Part shown: in pieces, positions 51,519-61,068 of the stretch
How the letters are laid out: every line of letters begins with the position of its first letter
Numbering within the stretch: position 1 is the first letter of the stretch
Assembly (NCBI GenBank): GCA_026225115.1
Contig: JAMFSE010000039.1
Span: 1-63,707 of the forward strand
Direction of reading: 5' to 3'
DNA: 63,707 bases
DNA from: Rhodovastum atsumiense
Lineage (GTDB): Bacteria; Pseudomonadota; Alphaproteobacteria; Acetobacterales; Acetobacteraceae
Made by a program: the position numbers and the translations under genes
Notes under the pieces: generated by a model
Seen by the model: the letters and a program-made list of their open reading frames with translations, nothing else
The model's database searches: none
What the model was told of the DNA's origin: nothing

Positions 51519-51889
51519 AATGCGCCAGGGTGTCGTTTAATTCGAACCCAACATTCGATTTAAAGGTCGTTAAGCCTTCGCTGACATCGTCAACCGATAA
51601 ATTTTTCCTACAATGGCACCAGGGCCCGTGGCAATGAACCAACTTCGATAGGCAGATCCGCACCTCACTTAACCCAGCAGCTTTGAAATGTGAGAAACTT
51701 TCTGGGGTCTTTCAGCCATGGAAAATCCAGGTGCCCAGGGGTGCTCTAAAGCCTGTCCAAACAGGGACATTATCGACGGGGCAGGTAATGTATGTTTTCC
51801 TGTCTATCATTTTGGTCTCCAGATCTGCGAGACAACCGACAGGGCAAGATGCTGGCACTTCCGCGCCAGAAAAGACCAGTTACAAACAT
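51519..51889. other. Gene-free stretch at the left edge of a possible mobile-DNA scar
   Basis: 371 bp. Two overlapping open frames (51683-51988 and 51718-51945) show no family features. GTGAGAAACTTTCTG at 51690-51704 recurs almost exactly as GTGAGAAACTTTTCTG at 53266-53281, flanking the acyltransferase and integrase remnant. Composition is less GC-rich than the core genes. Confidence 0.4.
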
Positions 51890-52945
51890 TCAATAAGGCG
51901 AATTCACGGCCGCAGGGCGTTTACGGGACCTCAGCCACTCCCTAACGGGCTCGTCATAGAAGCGCATGGCAATATAGCTGCAACCTAGAACAGCCAGAAA
52001 TGCAGCGAGGCAACTGGCGAGGATCACGGCGAAGGAATGTCCGTAGAGGCGATTGAGGTGAACAAACGTGGCAGCATGGAGCACATAAACCGGATAGGAC
52101 AATGCGCCGGCTAAAAGTGCGAAGGATCTGACTCTCCTGGCGACAACATCTCGAACTCCCAACGCGATGAGAAACGGAAAAACCAGGATTACAGCGATAA
52201 TATCGTATGCTCCACCGAATGTGCGGCGCTCAGCCAGGACCAGCAACAGCGCCGCGGCCAAAATCAGAAACGGGACTTTAGGGAGGCGGTCAAGACGCGT
52301 CGGCGTTAATAGCCAGTGCAGTACGACACCAGCGGAGAACGCAAAGCCGACGCGCGCCAGCCCGACATAATAATCGTCGAAGGTGGTGCCGCCATCAAGA
52401 TTTGCCTGCTTCAAAGCAAAGAAAACGACGCCCATCCCCCCTGCGCTCAGGGTCAAAAGGACGAAGGATCGGCCATGCCCCAGCTTCACGGCCACGGCGA
52501 AAAGGATGTTGATCCAGATCTCCAGCATCAAGGACCAGAGCGGACCATCCAGAGGAAACAATGCGCGGCCACCGGGCACGTGCAGCCCGGCATAGGGGAC
52601 CATCATCAGCCCGAAAAAGAGCGCTGCCGCGATCTGATAGAGGTGCGCATGCAACAAAACATATTTCGAGATCGCGCCGCACAACATTCCGAGCATAATC
52701 AAGGGGTATAATCGGATCAGCCGCAGCCTTATGAAGGTCGCGAGGGTCATCTCGGCGGCAAGCCGGTCCTCGTAGCTTCTGGCAATCACAAAGCCGCTTA
52801 AAATGAAAAAAAAATCGACGGCCAGATAGCCGTGAAACGGGATCGCCACTCGCGCTGTTTCGGAGACCATGTGAAACCAGACGACGGTACAGGCGGCGAC
52901 ACCCCGCAAACCGTCAAGCGTAGCGTTATGCTGTTTTCCTGTCAT
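51890..52945 (-). CDS. Acyltransferase 3 family membrane protein (possibly acquired)
   Basis: 351 residues, about ten membrane segments. ATLDGLRGVAACTVVWFHMVS gives the DGLRG...H family start (in two overlapping pieces), and FFILSGFVIARSYEDR follows. Its codon use looks less GC-rich than most neighbours, and it sits between a DUF445 gene and an integrase remnant next to a tRNA, so horizontal acquisition is plausible. Surface-polysaccharide acylation is the family-level expectation; the acceptor is unknown. Confidence 0.83.
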   Translation of the reverse strand: MTGKQHNATLDGLRGVAACTVVWFHMVSETARVAIPFHGYLAVDFFFILSGFVIARSYEDRLAAEMTLATFIRLRLIRLYPLIMLGMLCGAISKYVLLHAHLYQIAAALFFGLMMVPYAGLHVPGGRALFPLDGPLWSLMLEIWINILFAVAVKLGHGRSFVLLTLSAGGMGVVFFALKQANLDGGTTFDDYYVGLARVGFAFSAGVVLHWLLTPTRLDRLPKVPFLILAAALLLVLAERRTFGGAYDIIAVILVFPFLIALGVRDVVARRVRSFALLAGALSYPVYVLHAATFVHLNRLYGHSFAVILASCLAAFLAVLGCSYIAMRFYDEPVREWLRSRKRPAAVNSPY

Positions 52946-52995
52946 CCGGTTGCTCCGCTGCGCTTTGTTACCCTCCCACCCATGACCTCACTTAG

Positions 52996-53247
52996 CAAGA
53001 AGACTGCGTCTGGAAGGCCACGCAGATAAAACTAAAGCTGCCGGCCGACGCACACTTCCACGGCCTGCGTCACTCGGCCGCATCGCGCCTGGCGGAAGCG
53101 GGCTGCTCAGACGCCCAGGTGCAGGCCATCACCGGCCACGCAACCCGCGCCATGGTCGAGCTTTACAGCAAGGGCGCGAAGCAGAAAAAATTGGCAGAGA
53201 GCGCGATCGCAAAGCTCCCGAAGAAACGGATCGGGAACAGGCGTTGA
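52996..53247 (+). pseudogene. Tyrosine recombinase/phage integrase remnant (C-terminal part)
   Basis: After an in-frame stop at 52993-52995 the frame reads through to a TGA at 53245-53247. It encodes the catalytic end of a tyrosine recombinase: FHGLRHSAASRLAEAG (H-x-x-R), AITGHAT (second His) and MVELYSKGAKQKKL with the nucleophilic Tyr. The N-terminal half, one catalytic Arg and a start codon are absent. It lies 81 nt from tRNA-Lys, a common target of integrases, so it is a relic of an integrated element. Confidence 0.85.
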
Positions 53248-53328
53248 GAAACTTTTCCAACGCGCGTGAGAAACTTTTCTGAGGGCCGAATTTTTGGCCG
53301 TCTAACTATTTGTTTTTGCCCAAGAAAA

Positions 53329-53404
53329 TGGTGAGCCCGGTGGGATTCGAACCCACGGCCATTCGATTAAAAGTCGAATGCTCTACCGGCTGAGCTACAG
53401 GCTC
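53329..53404 (-). tRNA. tRNA-Lys (anticodon UUU)
   Basis: Reading leftward from 53404: acceptor GAGCCTG pairs with CGGGCTC near the end, D-arm GCTCAGCCGGTAGAGC, anticodon arm TTCGACTTTTAATCGAA with TTT, T-arm GTGGGTTCGAATCCCAC and a CCA end encoded at 53329-53331. The structure is complete. An integrase remnant lies on its 3' side and a hairpin array on its 5' side. Confidence 0.95.
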
Positions 53405-53409
53405 TCCAA

Positions 53410-53548
53410 GAGCAAGCGAAGCTTGCTCGTCTTATATCAGCAGGTGAAACCTGCTCGTCTCAAACAACCAGCAAGCGAAGCTTGCTCGTCTTATATAATC
53501 AGCAGGTGAAACCTGCTCGTCTTAAACAACCAGCAAGCGAAGCTTGCT
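53410..53548. repeat. Array of five alternating 17-nt hairpins, 62-bp unit
   Basis: Two hairpins alternate: type A AGCAAGC-GAA-GCTTGCT at 53411-53427, 53470-53486 and 53532-53548; type B AGCAGGT-GAA-ACCTGCT at 53439-53455 and 53501-53517. Each is followed by CGTC. The starts are 28, 31, 31 and 31 nt apart, so the repeat unit is 62 bp (A plus B), present about 2.5 times. The A and B stems differ by matched changes that keep pairing. Lies between the cyclophilin gene and tRNA-Lys, both leftward. Confidence 0.85.
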
Positions 53549-53643
53549 CGTCCAAACAACAACCGGCGCCTGGCTGACGGAATCAGCCATGCGCCGAGGG
53601 CGGAGAAATAGGGTTTTCCCCGCTTCGTCAATAGCTGCCTGGA

Positions 53644-54198
53644 CTAGCCAGCCATCTTCATGGTGATGATCGAGTCGGGATTGACGACGGCGCCGCTTTG
53701 CGGGTCGCCTTTCTTGATCTGCTGCACGGCATCCATGCCTGCCGTGACCTGACCGACGATGGTGTATTGCCCGTCCAGGAAGGTCGCCGGCGCGAAGCAG
53801 ATGAAGAACTGGCTGTTGGCGGAATTTGGGTCCGAGGTGCGGGCGAGGCCCACGGTGCCGGTCAGAAAGCTCGCGTCGGTGGTGAATTCCGCCGGCAGGT
53901 TCGGCAGCTGGCTGCCGCTGGTGCCGGTATTGGTCGGATCGCCGGTCTGCGCCATGAAGCCGGCAATAACCCGGAAAAACTGGCAGCCGTTGTAGAAGCC
54001 CTGCGAGGTCAGCGTCTTGATGCGCTCAACCGATTTCGGCGCCAGATCCGGCCGCAGCGTAATGGTCACCTGGCCGTATTTGAGGTCGAGGTAAACCGTG
54101 TTGGATAGATCGGCGGCTTGGGCGGTTTCGGTCATGAGAGCTTCCGTTATGAAAGGCGTTGCAGCGATCGTGCTGATAAAAGAGCGGCGTTTAAACAT
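53644..54198 (-). CDS. Cyclophilin-type peptidyl-prolyl isomerase
   Basis: 184 residues. YLDLKYGQVTITLRPDLAPKSVERIKTL, FYNGCQFFRVIAGFMAQTGD (with the FHRVI-like core), GLARTSDPNSANSQFFI and FLDGQYTIVGQV are the cyclophilin motifs; the active-site Arg in FFRVI is kept. A start at 54198, 9 nt after the coaD stop with GAGGGA upstream, gives a Tat-like KRRSFIST leader ending AAD; a start at 54135 (ACGGAAG upstream) would give a cytoplasmic form. Location therefore undecided. Confidence 0.9.
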   Translation of the reverse strand: MFKRRSFISTIAATPFITEALMTETAQAADLSNTVYLDLKYGQVTITLRPDLAPKSVERIKTLTSQGFYNGCQFFRVIAGFMAQTGDPTNTGTSGSQLPNLPAEFTTDASFLTGTVGLARTSDPNSANSQFFICFAPATFLDGQYTIVGQVTAGMDAVQQIKKGDPQSGAVVNPDSIITMKMAG

Positions 54199-54207
54199 GA
54201 GGTTCCC

Positions 54208-54732
54208 TCATTTATTGTGGAGCCGGGCCATCGTCCGCTCGAACGTAAGCTGCGGCACGAAGGAGGAGATATCACCGCCGAAAGTGGCGATATCCTTGAC
54301 GAAACGCGACGAGATGAACTGGTGGTGTTCGCTCGCCATCAAGAACACCGTCTCGATATCGGAATCGAGCCGGTAATTCATCCCTGCCATCTGAAATTCA
54401 TAATCGAAGTCGGATACCGCGCGCAGGCCGCGCACGATCATCTTCGCACCCACCTCGCGGGCGCAGTTGATGAGCAGGCTCTCATACATCTTCACCTCGA
54501 TCACCGTGCCGGTCTTGGCGGCGATGATCTCGGTCTCATTGCGCACCAGCTCGGCACGTTCTTCCAGCGGGAAGATCGGGCTTTTACCGACATTGATCGC
54601 AACGCCGACAACCAGCCTGTCCACCAGTTTGGCGGCGCGGGTGATAATGTCGACATGGCCGTTGGTGATCGGATCGAATGTGCCGGGATACAGCGCGATC
54701 CGCAGCTTCGGTTCAGGCTGCACTTCAAGCAT
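54208..54732 (-). CDS. coaD: Pantetheine-phosphate adenylyltransferase
   Basis: Transfers AMP to 4'-phosphopantetheine in coenzyme A synthesis. From the ATG at 54732 the 174-residue protein has [21 protein letters not shown] (nucleotidyltransferase GTFDPxTxGH motif), [21 protein letters not shown] and [17 protein letters not shown]. The longer frame to 54816 overlaps gyrA and is rejected; even so it overlaps the gyrA stop by 8 nt, so coaD follows gyrA in one operon. Confidence 0.95.
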   Translation of the reverse strand: MLEVQPEPKLRIALYPGTFDPITNGHVDIITRAAKLVDRLVVGVAINVGKSPIFPLEERAELVRNETEIIAAKTGTVIEVKMYESLLINCAREVGAKMIVRGLRAVSDFDYEFQMAGMNYRLDSDIETVFLMASEHHQFISSRFVKDIATFGGDISSFVPQLTFERTMARLHNK

Positions 54733-57472
54733 CGCCGTTCTCCTGATCCAGCTCCTGTTCCTGCTCAACCACCGGGAACACGCTGGTGACATGCTCATCC
54801 TCATCCACCCGGACAAGGGTAACCCCCATTACCGAACGTCCGGTGATGCGCACCTGGTCCACCGGCACCCGGATCAGCCGGCCGCCATCGGTCACCAGCA
54901 TCACGTCGTCGCCCGGGCGCACCTGGAAGCTGGCGGCCACTGCCTTGCCGTTGCGCTTGGCGCTCAGCGTGATGTTGGCGATGCCCTGGCCGCCTCGCCC
55001 GGTCGCCCGGTACTCATAGGCGGAAGAGCGCTTGCCGAAGCCTTCATCGGTGACGGTGAGCAGGATTTCCTCAAGCTCGGTCAGCTCGGCGATGCGAGCC
55101 TCCGAGAGTGCGACATCGTCCACAGCCTCTTCCGTCTCGCCGCCGGCCTCATTTGGCTCTTCCTCGCCGATCCGGCGCAGGCTGGAGGCATGTTTCAGAT
55201 AGGCCGCGCGTTCATCCGGTGTGGCCTCGACATGGCGGAGCACCGACAGGCTCATCACCTCATCGCCCTTGCCAAGCTTGATCCCCCGCACGCCAGACGA
55301 ATCCCGGCCCGAGAAGACGCGCAGATTATCATCGGTGATCTGGAAGCGGATGCAGCGGCCGAGCTTGGTCGCCAGGAACACGTCGTCGCCCTCGCGGCAG
55401 GTGGCAACACCGATCAGCCGGTCGCCCTCATCCAGCTTCATCGCAATCAAGCCGGCCGAGCGCACATTACGGAAGTCCGAAAGCTTGTTGCGCCGCACGC
55501 CGCCGCTGGCGGTAGCGAACACCAGATGCAGATTTTCCCATAGACTTTCATCCTGCGGCAGCGGCAGCACGGTGGTGATCTCGTCGCGTCCGAGTTCCGG
55601 CAGCAGGTTGATGAGCGCCCGTCCCTTGGCCGTCGTCGTCGCCTCCGGCAGCCGCCAGACTTTTTCGCGGAACGCTTTGCCGCCGGAAGAGAAGAACAGC
55701 ACAAATTGATGGGTGTGCGCGTTAAAGCTGCGGGTAACAATGTCATCACCGCGCGTAGATGTCGCCGAACGGCCGCGGCCGCCGCGGTTTTGCTGCCGGA
55801 AGGTCTCCAGCGAAGTACGCTTGATGAACCCGTCGCGGGTCAGCGTCACCACCATCTGGCCTGGCTCGATCAGGCTCTCGTCGTCCTGGTCGGTCTCGAA
55901 ATTCTCGATGCTGGATTTGCGCGGCGAGGCGATTTTCTCGCGCGCCGCAATCAGCTCATCGCGCATGACTTCCAGCCTGCGGATGCGCGAGCCGATGATT
56001 TCCAGCAATTCTCCGATCCGGGTTGCAACATCGACCAACTCGGCCTGGATTTTCTCACGCTCCAGCCCGGTTAACCGCGCCAGGCGCAGCTCCAGAATGC
56101 CGCGCGCCTGCGCCTCGGTCAGCCGCATGGTGTTATCGGCGGAGATGCTGTTGCCGACATCATCGATCAGCGCCAGCAAAGGTGCCACGTCTTCCGCCGG
56201 CCAGTCGCGCTCCATCAGCGCCACCCGCGCGGTGGCGGCGTCCGGGCTGCCGCGGATAATCGCGATCACCGCATCGATGTTCGCCACCGCGGTTGCCAGC
56301 CCCACCAGCAGATGCGCCCGGTCGCGGGCCTTGTTCAGTTCGAACCGCGCGCGCCTTAGAATCACCTCCTCGCGGAACTCCACGAAGCAAATAAGCAGAT
56401 CCTTGAGACCCATCTGCCGCGGCCGTCCGCGATCCAGCGCCAGCATGTTGATGCCGAAACTGGTCTGCAGATTGGTGAAGCGGTAGAGCTGGTTCAGCAC
56501 CACCTCGCCGGTCGCATCGCGCTTCAGCTCGATGACGATCCGCATGCCCTCGCGGTCGCTCTCATCGCGCAGATCGGCAATGCCCTCAATGTCCTTGGCC
56601 CGCACCAATTCGGCGATGCGTTCCAGCAGCGATGACTTATTCACCTGATAGGGAATTTCCGTCACCACGATCGCATCGCGATCCTTGCGGATTTCCTCGA
56701 TGCTGGCGCGCGCCCGGATGGTGATCGAGCCGCGGCCATTCTCAAACGCCGAGCGAATCCCCGAACGCCCCAGAATGATGCCGGCGGTCGGAAAATCCGG
56801 CCCCGGCACGATCGCCATAAGCGCTTCCAGCGTAATTTCCGGATTGGCGATCAGCGCCAGCGTCGCATCCAGAATTTCACCCGGATTATGCGGCGGAATA
56901 TTCGTCGCCATGCCAACCGCGATGCCGCTGGCGCCATTGATCAGAAGATTCGGAAACGCCGCCGGCAGCACCAGCGGCTCGCGCTCGCTCTCATCGTAAT
57001 TGGGCTGAAAATCGACGGTGTCGTTATCGATATCCTCCAGCAGCAGCATCGCCGAAGGCGCCAGCCGCATTTCGGTATAGCGCATCGCCGCCGGCATATC
57101 GCCATCGATCGAGCCGAAATTTCCCTGGCCGTCGATCAGCGGCAGGCGCATGGAGAAATCCTGCGCCATCCGCACCGCCGCCAGATAGATCGCGCTATCG
57201 CCATGCGGATGGTATTTACCCATCACGTCGCCGGTCATGCGCGCGGATTTCCGGTAGGGCTTATCCGGCGTGTTGCCGGATTCGTTCATGGCGAACAAGA
57301 TCCGCCGATGCACCGGCTTCAGCCCATCGCGCGCATCGGGCAAGGCCCGCGACACAATAACGGACATCGCATAATCCAGATAGGATTTGCGCATCTCCTG
57401 CTCAATCGACACAGGTTCCATCCCGCGCGGCGGCAGCGGGCCGGCGCCAGGTTCGTCGGTGGTGTCGCTCAT
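54725..57472 (-). CDS. gyrA: DNA gyrase subunit A
   Basis: 915 residues; introduces negative supercoils with GyrB. Catalytic Tyr132 in [45 protein letters not shown], and the GyrA-specific box [13 protein letters not shown] (QRRGGRG-like) at about 565, followed by a six-bladed C-terminal domain. The quinolone-determining Ser matches Ser93 but the Asp87 position is Leu97. The C-terminus has an acidic Glu-rich tail. Start at 57472; a 36- to 75-codon frame upstream ends within the start codon. Confidence 0.96.
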   Translation of the reverse strand: MSDTTDEPGAGPLPPRGMEPVSIEQEMRKSYLDYAMSVIVSRALPDARDGLKPVHRRILFAMNESGNTPDKPYRKSARMTGDVMGKYHPHGDSAIYLAAVRMAQDFSMRLPLIDGQGNFGSIDGDMPAAMRYTEMRLAPSAMLLLEDIDNDTVDFQPNYDESEREPLVLPAAFPNLLINGASGIAVGMATNIPPHNPGEILDATLALIANPEITLEALMAIVPGPDFPTAGIILGRSGIRSAFENGRGSITIRARASIEEIRKDRDAIVVTEIPYQVNKSSLLERIAELVRAKDIEGIADLRDESDREGMRIVIELKRDATGEVVLNQLYRFTNLQTSFGINMLALDRGRPRQMGLKDLLICFVEFREEVILRRARFELNKARDRAHLLVGLATAVANIDAVIAIIRGSPDAATARVALMERDWPAEDVAPLLALIDDVGNSISADNTMRLTEAQARGILELRLARLTGLEREKIQAELVDVATRIGELLEIIGSRIRRLEVMRDELIAAREKIASPRKSSIENFETDQDDESLIEPGQMVVTLTRDGFIKRTSLETFRQQNRGGRGRSATSTRGDDIVTRSFNAHTHQFVLFFSSGGKAFREKVWRLPEATTTAKGRALINLLPELGRDEITTVLPLPQDESLWENLHLVFATASGGVRRNKLSDFRNVRSAGLIAMKLDEGDRLIGVATCREGDDVFLATKLGRCIRFQITDDNLRVFSGRDSSGVRGIKLGKGDEVMSLSVLRHVEATPDERAAYLKHASSLRRIGEEEPNEAGGETEEAVDDVALSEARIAELTELEEILLTVTDEGFGKRSSAYEYRATGRGGQGIANITLSAKRNGKAVAASFQVRPGDDVMLVTDGGRLIRVPVDQVRITGRSVMGVTLVRVDEDEHVTSVFPVVEQEQELDQENGDA

Positions 57473-57734
57473 GTCAGGCTGGGTTCAGAGGCTGGGAGTC
57501 GCGGCAGCCGAAACAGCATTCGAAATGCCGCGCGTAACGCATTGAATTCATTAAAAGAGATATCCCGGTGATCTGCCATTTTATAGGGATTTTCCGGCCA
57601 AAAGTCAAATTCAGGAACCCGCTCCGGGCCCCCATAAAGCGGCCAAACCTCCGCCATGGACCGGCGCAGGCAAGACTGGACCATGGCCGGCGCCACCTGC
57701 TTAACTGGCAGGCGAAGTTGCAGTCAGGAGCCCC

Positions 57735-58289
57735 ATGAAAGCCTATCTCGCCGGCCCCGACGTCTTTCTCACAAACGCGCGTGAAAATGCCGCCGCCAAG
57801 ACCGCCATCTGCGCCAGATACGGCATTCTGGGCCAGGCTCCGCTGAGCGACGCCGGCACGCTCGCCAATTTGCCGGAAGCGCAGGCCTGGCGCCGCATTT
57901 ATCTCGACAATATCGAGATGATGCAGGCGTGCGACATCATCATCGCCAACCTCACGCCATTTCGCGGCGCTTCGGCGGATTCAGGAACGCTGGTCGAACT
58001 CGGCTGGTTTCTGGGACAAGGCAGACCGGTATTCGGCTATTCCAACAGCGCCGAATATTTCGACGCCCGCAGCCAGGCGCAACTCGCCGCCATCGCCGAT
58101 CCCATCCCTGGTCTTGCCGTCGAGGGCTTCGGCCTGCCGGATAATCTGATGATTTCTGGCGCCGCCGAATATGGCGGTGGCCTGGCTTTGGCCCTGCCGC
58201 AGGACGGGAAGTCGCGCAGCTTCGACGCGTTGGACATTTTCGAGGCTTGCGTCGCGGCGGCGGCTGGGGCGTTAGGCGGCAAGAGCTAG
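57735..58289 (+). CDS. Nucleoside 2-deoxyribosyltransferase family protein
   Basis: 184 residues. KAYLAGPDVFLTNARENAA at the start, CDIIIANLTPFRGASADSGTLVELGW in the middle (the D-x-G-T-x-x-E catalytic segment) and a GRPVFGYSNSAEYFD segment are typical. These enzymes exchange bases between deoxyribonucleosides in salvage; specificity unknown. Its stop overlaps the convergent GT39-like gene by 4 nt. Confidence 0.88.
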   Translation: MKAYLAGPDVFLTNARENAAAKTAICARYGILGQAPLSDAGTLANLPEAQAWRRIYLDNIEMMQACDIIIANLTPFRGASADSGTLVELGWFLGQGRPVFGYSNSAEYFDARSQAQLAAIADPIPGLAVEGFGLPDNLMISGAAEYGGGLALALPQDGKSRSFDALDIFEACVAAAAGALGGKS

Positions 58290-59956
58290 CCGCAGGGCGC
58301 GGGCGCCAATACCGCCGCCGGTGCATTGGCGGCGAGCGGCTGCGGCGCCAGCAATTGCGGCTGCACGCAGTTGGTGGTCACACCGTGGCTGGTGGAATCA
58401 AACAGCGTGATATAGATGCGATTGCCCGCCATCTGGATATGCGCCGGCGTGCCGAGCGGCGCGATATGCTGATAGAATTCCGGCCATTCCCGTTTTGAAG
58501 AACTCTGTCCTGCATGGCCGAACACTGCCCATACGCGCTTGCCCTGCATCTCCGCCTGCTCGGCATGCTGCAAATCGCCGTCGGAATCCCGCAGCACGAC
58601 CGTTTCGGTGCCAGCGGGCAGATACATGCGCAGGATCGGCAGCGCGCCTTTGTCGTTCAGATAGACCACATCGCCGGGTGCGACTTCGGAGCCCAATATC
58701 TGCGCCGCGATATCCCAACGCGGCTTCGTCTCGGCACCGTAATAAGGTGCCAGATTGACCAGCAGGATCGCGGCGATGCCGGCGAACACCAGGCCCCTGC
58801 CCCGCCGGGGCAGCGCCCGCATCGCGAAACTGCCGCCGATGCCTGCAAGAATCGCAAAGGGCGCGGCGCTCCACAGAATATAGCGCGGCAGCAGCAACGG
58901 TTTCCAGATCGAAATGATGATGGTCGCCAGCGGCAGGATCAGCAGCGAAAAGCTCAGCACTGCCAGTGGTCCCGGCCGGTGCCGCAGGCGCCATGCCCCA
59001 AGCCCGGCGGAGCCGATCAAGGCAGCGTCGATCAGCCACATCAACCCTGCCGGCGTCGGCACATCCATCAGCTTGAAGGTCACGGAATCCGCCACGCGCA
59101 TCAGATAGACCGATGCGATATTGTACCAGATCCGCGGCCCGGTCAGCGGCGGGATCCAGTCGAAACTGTGCACGAAGCCGTTTTCGACCGTCATTGCCAT
59201 CATGACATAGAACGGCCCGCTCAGCGCCGCGATCGCCGCGTCTGCAATCAGCAGATTACGAACGAGCCCGCGCCGGTCAGGCGATTTCCAAACCATGACG
59301 GCGCCGATGAAATTGGCGGTGATCACCCAGGGCAGGCCGTCGCCCAGCACATCGAGTGCTGCCGCCGACCCCAGCACGAAGGTCAGCCATGCCAGTCGCG
59401 AGGATGCTTTGTTGCGGAGTGAAAGCGAGGCGGCGGGGATGTCCATCGCCAGCACCGCGATCCCGAACAACGCAACCAGGATCAGGCTCATTTCCATCGT
59501 ATAGGAACGCGCCTCCTGGCTGAACGCCAATGCGCTCGGCGACAGTCCAAGGATCAGCGCCGCCAGCAGCCCGGCGCCGCGGCCGGCGAATTGCTTGGCG
59601 ATCAGATAGACCATCATCACCGACAAGGCGCCGAACGCTGCCGAGGGCACCCGCAGCCAGAATTGCGGATCGCCCAGCGGCACCAGCGCCGAGAGCATCA
59701 GGAAAAAGCTTGGCATGTGATGGTTTAAAAATGAGTCGCGCACCAAAGCCGCCGGCGCCAGGCTGACCCGCTGCATGGTGAAGACTTCATCCAGCCAGAA
59801 CGGCCGGTTGCCCAGGTCGACCAGCCGCAAGGCCAGCGCCGCGGCGAAAATAAGCAGCGGCAGCACGGCAGCACCTGTCAGCCAGGCGGCCAGGCGCCTT
59901 GCACGGGGCGACGAGATCGAACTCTCAGTCAGTATTACCGGTGATCGGGTTGCCAC
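58286..59956 (-). CDS. GT39/PMT-like membrane glycosyltransferase
   Basis: 556 residues with about eleven membrane segments. The first luminal loop carries the acidic FWLDEVFTMQRV motif of lipid-linked glycosyltransferases of the ArnT/PMT type, and DSFLNHHMPSFFLM follows. A GTG start at 59956 overlaps the alpha-E gene end by 22 nt, so it is co-translated with the ATP-grasp/alpha-E pair, an unusual partner. The last part is soluble. Donor and acceptor unknown. Confidence 0.82.
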   Translation of the reverse strand: MATRSPVILTESSISSPRARRLAAWLTGAAVLPLLIFAAALALRLVDLGNRPFWLDEVFTMQRVSLAPAALVRDSFLNHHMPSFFLMLSALVPLGDPQFWLRVPSAAFGALSVMMVYLIAKQFAGRGAGLLAALILGLSPSALAFSQEARSYTMEMSLILVALFGIAVLAMDIPAASLSLRNKASSRLAWLTFVLGSAAALDVLGDGLPWVITANFIGAVMVWKSPDRRGLVRNLLIADAAIAALSGPFYVMMAMTVENGFVHSFDWIPPLTGPRIWYNIASVYLMRVADSVTFKLMDVPTPAGLMWLIDAALIGSAGLGAWRLRHRPGPLAVLSFSLLILPLATIIISIWKPLLLPRYILWSAAPFAILAGIGGSFAMRALPRRGRGLVFAGIAAILLVNLAPYYGAETKPRWDIAAQILGSEVAPGDVVYLNDKGALPILRMYLPAGTETVVLRDSDGDLQHAEQAEMQGKRVWAVFGHAGQSSSKREWPEFYQHIAPLGTPAHIQMAGNRIYITLFDSTSHGVTTNCVQPQLLAPQPLAANAPAAVLAPAPCG

Positions 59957-61068
59957 GCCACAGCCTCCGTAGAGCCTCCGGCGCTGGCCGGCGGCTTGCC
60001 TGCGTCGTCAGAGCTTTGGGACTGGCTCTGGCTCTGCATGGCAGGTTGATTCTCCGGTTGAGCTGATTTCACTGCATCCTCCGCATCATCTGCGGCCGGC
60101 ACGTCAGGCCGCCAGTCGCGGAAGAAAGCGCGACCGATAGCCCCTGCGAGGTGTTGAATGTGAATCTGCACAACATCCAGATAGTGATGCAGACCCGTGT
60201 CAAGAATATGGCTGATCGGCTTTTCGGTTAAAATTTGCCTTAAATATTCCGCCGCCTCAAACGCCTCCGATGAGCGCGAGAGACCATAGATCCGCCGCAG
60301 ATCATCCAGATGCGCCTCGGTGCGGCGAATACACAGCAGCACGGAGCGCGGGGAGGATGGGTCGCGGAGCAGAAAATTCACCACATCTTCGGCGGAAAAA
60401 CTCGCCCGCGCATGCCGCTTGAAGGCGTGGTAGCCGGCGGCGGCGCGCAATACCGCATTCCACTGCGTCAGCTCGGCGACGCGCTTGGCCTCGCCCTCGC
60501 GCGGCAGCAATGCCGTGTATTTGATGTCCAGCATGCGGGTGGTCTGGTCGGCGCGCTCGATCAACCGGCCAATTTCGTAAAAATACCAGCCCTGATCGCG
60601 ATACAACGTGCCTTCGGTAATGCCGGTATGCGCCTGCACGCCATCTTTAAGCGCGTTGCAGAGCCGCGACAGCGCATCGCCCTGCAGGTCCGCGGGTTTG
60701 ATATGGCTGACAAAACGGTGGAACACGTTGATCTGCCGCCACATCTCGGTGCTCATCAAAGGCCGCAAAGTGCGCGCATTGGTGCGGGCGTCTTCCAGAT
60801 TGGCCGGCACCGAGGTCGGGTTGCCGCGATCCAGCAGATAGAAGCGCTTCACATGATCGGCATCCACCGAGAAGCCGCGTGCCTCGAAATTCTTCTCATC
60901 CGAATTGATCCGGATCAGCCCGAGCCAGGCTTCCGTCTCATAGCCCGGGCTCTCGAAGCTTTGCGTCACTTCGATCAACCGCGCCAGGTTTTCGACCCGC
61001 TCCAGATAGCGCGCCATCCAGAACAGCCCTTCGGCGTCGCGCGAGAGCAGTACGGTGTCCATCTTCAT
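59935..61068 (-). CDS. Alpha-E domain protein
   Basis: 377 residues, all-helical. LLSRDAEGLFWMARYLERVENLARLIEVTQ is the family start, containing the conserved Glu residues that give the domain its name (shown as two adjoining pieces: LSRDAEGLFWMARYLERVEN and LARLIEVTQ). The C-terminal about 55 residues are a low-complexity Gln/Ser/Pro-rich tail not seen in the usual 310-320-residue members. It overlaps the ATP-grasp gene by 4 nt. Family is genetically linked to circularly permuted ATP-grasp enzymes and thought to assist peptide-bond formation; unproven. Confidence 0.88.
   Translation of the reverse strand: MKMDTVLLSRDAEGLFWMARYLERVENLARLIEVTQSFESPGYETEAWLGLIRINSDEKNFEARGFSVDADHVKRFYLLDRGNPTSVPANLEDARTNARTLRPLMSTEMWRQINVFHRFVSHIKPADLQGDALSRLCNALKDGVQAHTGITEGTLYRDQGWYFYEIGRLIERADQTTRMLDIKYTALLPREGEAKRVAELTQWNAVLRAAAGYHAFKRHARASFSAEDVVNFLLRDPSSPRSVLLCIRRTEAHLDDLRRIYGLSRSSEAFEAAEYLRQILTEKPISHILDTGLHHYLDVVQIHIQHLAGAIGRAFFRDWRPDVPAADDAEDAVKSAQPENQPAMQSQSQSQSSDDAGKPPASAGGSTEAVAWQPDHR

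Noticed and set aside
51683-51988. 101-codon frame near the integration scar
   Set aside because: Overlaps the acyltransferase 3' end on the other strand and has no recognised motif.
53410-53548. CRISPR array
   Set aside because: Repeats are hairpins with repeated, not unique, intervening sequence, and no cas genes are near.
57469-57696. 75-codon (or 36-codon from 57579) minus-strand frame before gyrA
   Set aside because: Ends in the gyrA start like a leader peptide, but no ribosome site or recognised homologue; kept only as a possibility.
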